NCBI GenBank assembly: GCA_028291845.1
Contig: JAQGNM010000146.1
Coordinates: 1-14,364 of the forward strand
From: Massilia sp.
Lineage (GTDB): Bacteria > Pseudomonadota > Gammaproteobacteria > Burkholderiales > Burkholderiaceae_D
DNA length: 14,364 bases
Direction: 5' to 3'
Shown: piece by piece, positions 12,643 through 14,364 of the stretch
Layout: each line of letters begins with the position of its first letter
Numbering within the stretch: the first letter of the stretch is position 1
Notes under the pieces: generated by a model
Told to the model about the DNA's origin: nothing
The model's input: only the letters and a program-made list of their open reading frames with translations
The model's database searches: none
Program-made: the position numbers and the translations under genes

Positions 12643-13515
12643 TCACACGAAGGCCTCGATCAGGCGCGCCAGCTGCTCGGGCTGATCGTGATGCAGCATG
12701 TGGCCGGCCTCGGCCATCATCTCGGCCCGCACATCTTTCAGAAAGCCGAGGCGGCGGTCCACTTCCGCCCGCGCCTGCTCTTTCGGCCCCATCCACTCCC
12801 ACATATTGGTCTCTTGCGCCTCGACCCACAGCACCGGCGCCGTGATGGCCGACCAGCATGCCATCACTTCTTCCACCCGGTACAGGATCGGACCGGGCTT
12901 CTTGTGGGCCGGGTCGCCGAGGATTTCGTACTCTCCCGCATCGTTCGGCTTCGACCAATGCGGCGCCAGGAAGGCCGCACGGGCGTCCGACAGGCGCGGA
13001 TTGGTTTTTTGCAAACGCGCGGCGACGGCGGCAAGGTTCGGGTAGCTGCGCAGCGGCACGGTTTCGCGCAAGCCGTCCAGCCAGCGCGCATAGTGGGCGG
13101 GGGCCTGTTCGGGCCGGCTGGCCTTCATGCCGAAGCCTTCCAGGTTGATCAGGCGGCGCACCCGCTCGGGGCGGGCGCCGGCATACAGGCCGACGATGTT
13201 GCCGCCCATGCTGTGGCCGAGCAGGTTGACCGGCGCGCCGGGCGAATAATGGTCGAGCATGGCATCGAGGTCGCCCAGGTAGTCGGGAAAATAATAGGTG
13301 TCGCCCGGCCCCTTGTCGGTCAGGCCGAAGCCGCGCCAATCGGGAGCGATCACGTGCCAGTCGCCGACCAGGGCGTCGGCGACGAATTGAAACGAGGCGC
13401 CCACATCCATCCAGCCGTGCACCATGAAAATAATGGGCGCGCCCTCGCGCCCCCAGTGGCGCACGTGGGTGCGCAGGCCGCGCACGGTGATGAATTCGGA
13501 TCGGGACGGTTTCAT
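12643..13515 (-). CDS. Alpha/beta hydrolase
   Basis: A cytosolic 290-residue alpha/beta-hydrolase with no signal peptide. The oxyanion-hole segment is HGWMD (33-37), APDWRGFG is at 57-64, and the nucleophile elbow is GHSMGG with Ser102. The catalytic histidine is most likely H272 in AEAGHMLHHD. The acid is less clear: E232 or E235 after the late strand (VLWVEAQET), or E126 in NLEGFG, which resembles the serine-hydrolase-like (SERHL) group. The region 140-215 is a cap domain. The substrate is unknown. It is the first gene of the minus-strand run. A TATAAT box at 13551-13556 lies 35 bases upstream of its ATG; the Shine-Dalgarno sequence is weak. Confidence 0.9.
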   Translation of the reverse strand: MKPSRSEFITVRGLRTHVRHWGREGAPIIFMVHGWMDVGASFQFVADALVGDWHVIAPDWRGFGLTDKGPGDTYYFPDYLGDLDAMLDHYSPGAPVNLLGHSMGGNIVGLYAGARPERVRRLINLEGFGMKASRPEQAPAHYARWLDGLRETVPLRSYPNLAAVAARLQKTNPRLSDARAAFLAPHWSKPNDAGEYEILGDPAHKKPGPILYRVEEVMACWSAITAPVLWVEAQETNMWEWMGPKEQARAEVDRRLGFLKDVRAEMMAEAGHMLHHDQPEQLARLIEAFV

Positions 13516-13550
13516 GGCTTTGACTTGAAATAAAAAGAACGACCGTTCGG

Positions 13551-13556
13551 ATTATA
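13551..13556 (-). promoter_or_regulatory. Probable -10 box for the alpha/beta hydrolase gene
   Basis: A perfect TATAAT on the minus strand with a predicted leader of about 30 bases. The -35 region at 16-18 bases is not near consensus. Confidence 0.45.
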
Positions 13557-13623
13557 CCGGGCTGTTGAATTCTTGCAGAGCGGCCCCAGATGGGCTGCTT
13601 GCCGGCGGCCGCCGCGGGGGGCG

Positions 13624-13629
13624 TAAAAT
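13624..13629 (+). promoter_or_regulatory. Candidate -10 box for the carbonic anhydrase gene
   Basis: TAAAAT lies 36 bases before the ATG at 13666, with TTGCCG 19 bases upstream as a weak -35. The leader carries an AGGGG ribosome binding site at 13657-13661. Confidence 0.35.
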
Positions 13630-13665
13630 AGCCACCTTCACTCTCAACATAATGACAGGGGCAAT

Positions 13666-14190
13666 ATGGCTATCTACCAACTCGGTGCTGACGCGCCCCA
13701 GATCGATGCGAGCGCCTGGGTCGCCGAATCGGCCAACCTGATCGGCAAGGTCACCCTCAAAGCCAACGCCACCATCTGGTACGGCGTGACGATCCGCGGC
13801 GACAACGAGCGCATCAGCATCGGCGCCAACAGCAATGTGCAGGAGGGCACCGTGATGCATACCGACATGGGCTTTCCGCTCGACATAGGCGAAAACGTGT
13901 CGATCGGCCACATGGCCATGCTGCACGGCTGCACCATCGGCGACGGCTCGCTGATCGGCATCCAGGCGGTGATCATGAATGGCGCCAGGATCGGCAAGGG
14001 TTGCCTGGTCGGCGCCGGCGCCCTGGTTACCGAAGGCAAGGAGTTCCCCGATCACAGCCTGATCATCGGCAGCCCTGCCAAGGCGGTGCGCACCCTGGGC
14101 GAAGCGGAGATCGCCAAGCTGACGGCGATCGCCGATGGCTACGTGCAGCGCGGCAAAACTTACCGAACAGATTTAACCAGGATTGGATAA
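13666..14190 (+). CDS. Gamma-class carbonic anhydrase family protein (YrdA-like)
   Basis: A left-handed beta-helix protein of 174 residues built from hexapeptide repeats, as seen in ANLIGKVTLKANATIWYG, ISIGANSNVQEGTV and CTIGDGSLIGIQAVIMNGARIGKG. The three zinc or iron ligands are visible as H65 (VMHTD), H82 and H87 (IGHMAMLHGC). The 5-residue spacing of the last two is that of the archaeal Cam enzyme. The family hydrates CO2 in some members, but many bacterial YrdA-type proteins show little activity, so the reaction is not certain. The ATG at 13666 has an AGGGG ribosome binding site 4 bases upstream. hslO starts 3 bases after its stop, so the two form an operon. Confidence 0.93.
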   Translation: MAIYQLGADAPQIDASAWVAESANLIGKVTLKANATIWYGVTIRGDNERISIGANSNVQEGTVMHTDMGFPLDIGENVSIGHMAMLHGCTIGDGSLIGIQAVIMNGARIGKGCLVGAGALVTEGKEFPDHSLIIGSPAKAVRTLGEAEIAKLTAIADGYVQRGKTYRTDLTRIG

Positions 14191-14193
14191 AGC

Positions 14194-14364
14194 ATGACGA
14201 CGATCGATATCGCTGGCACCAAGGATACGCTGCAAAAATTTATTTTCGATAACGCCGCCGTGCGCGGCGAGTTTGTCGAGATTTCCGACACCTGGCGCGA
14301 AATCCAGTCGCGCCAGTCCTACCCTGCGGCTGTCAAAACCGTGCTGGGCGAAATGGTGGCCGCG
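14194..14364 (+). CDS. hslO: Hsp33 redox-regulated chaperone (5' part, cut by window end)
   Basis: The first 57 codons of Hsp33, a cytosolic holding chaperone activated by oxidation. The visible N-terminal part contains DTLQKFIFDNAAVRGEFVEI and YPAAVKTVLGEMVAA, which match the Hsp33 core domain (family pattern: FxF-NxxVRGxxVxL, YPxxVxxLLGE). The zinc-binding cysteine region at the C-terminus is outside the window. The gene starts 3 bases after the carbonic anhydrase stop and has a weak AGGA-type ribosome binding site. Confidence 0.9.
   Translation, partial: MTTIDIAGTKDTLQKFIFDNAAVRGEFVEISDTWREIQSRQSYPAAVKTVLGEMVAA

Noticed and set aside
11856..13533. Two long plus-strand open frames opposite rnm and the alpha/beta hydrolase
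   Set aside because: Both overlap each other and confirmed minus-strand genes; composition typical of antisense frames in GC-rich DNA.
1..14364. Horizontally acquired island, defence system or prophage
   Set aside because: All genes fit a betaproteobacterial core chromosome; no integrase, transposase, tRNA border or attachment repeat is seen. The one AT-rich stretch is explained by a strong promoter and leader.

Overview
The window looks like a chromosomal core region of a GC-rich betaproteobacterium, most probably family Oxalobacteraceae (Janthinobacterium, Massilia or Duganella type). This is an inference from gene content, protein sequence character and gene order; no search was run. Every gene looks like housekeeping or envelope biology. 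I see no phage, plasmid, CRISPR, tRNA, rRNA or insertion-sequence gene.

Layout. The left end (1-2311, plus strand) holds the 3' two thirds or so of mutS, translationally coupled to a secreted protein that resembles calcineurin-like phosphoesterases but has lost their metal-binding motifs. A pair of inverted, REP-like hairpins (2318-2427) follows. Next come a SlyD-type prolyl isomerase (minus) and, divergently, roxA (ribosomal protein L16 arginine hydroxylase) overlapped by a small gene of unknown function. A 309-bp AT-rich stretch (4700-5008) has a promoter, a structured leader and an 18-bp perfect palindrome. It drives a small alanine-rich lipoprotein (5009-5269), followed by strong terminators.

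From 13515 down to 5437 nine genes lie head to tail on the minus strand: alpha/beta hydrolase, rnm (PHP-domain exonuclease), htpX, yciO, an M50 membrane protease, trpS, a SAM methyltransferase, dapA and bamC. The dapA-bamC pair is the same arrangement as in E. coli, and rnm-yciO are neighbours in E. coli too, but here htpX sits between them behind its own sigma32-like promoter. The right end (13666-14364, plus) has a gamma-class carbonic anhydrase and the start of hslO (Hsp33).

Themes. Several genes serve protein quality control and the cell envelope (slyD, htpX, M50 protease, hslO, bamC, the small lipoprotein), and others serve translation (roxA, trpS, possibly yciO). No new multi-gene system is evident. 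The points most worth following are the catalytically dead-looking phosphoesterase, the Lpp/OprI-like alanine-rich lipoprotein with its structured leader, a four-cysteine motif in TrpRS matching the [4Fe-4S] type, the heat-shock promoter of htpX, and two genes whose -10 boxes sit only 5-6 nt before the start codon.
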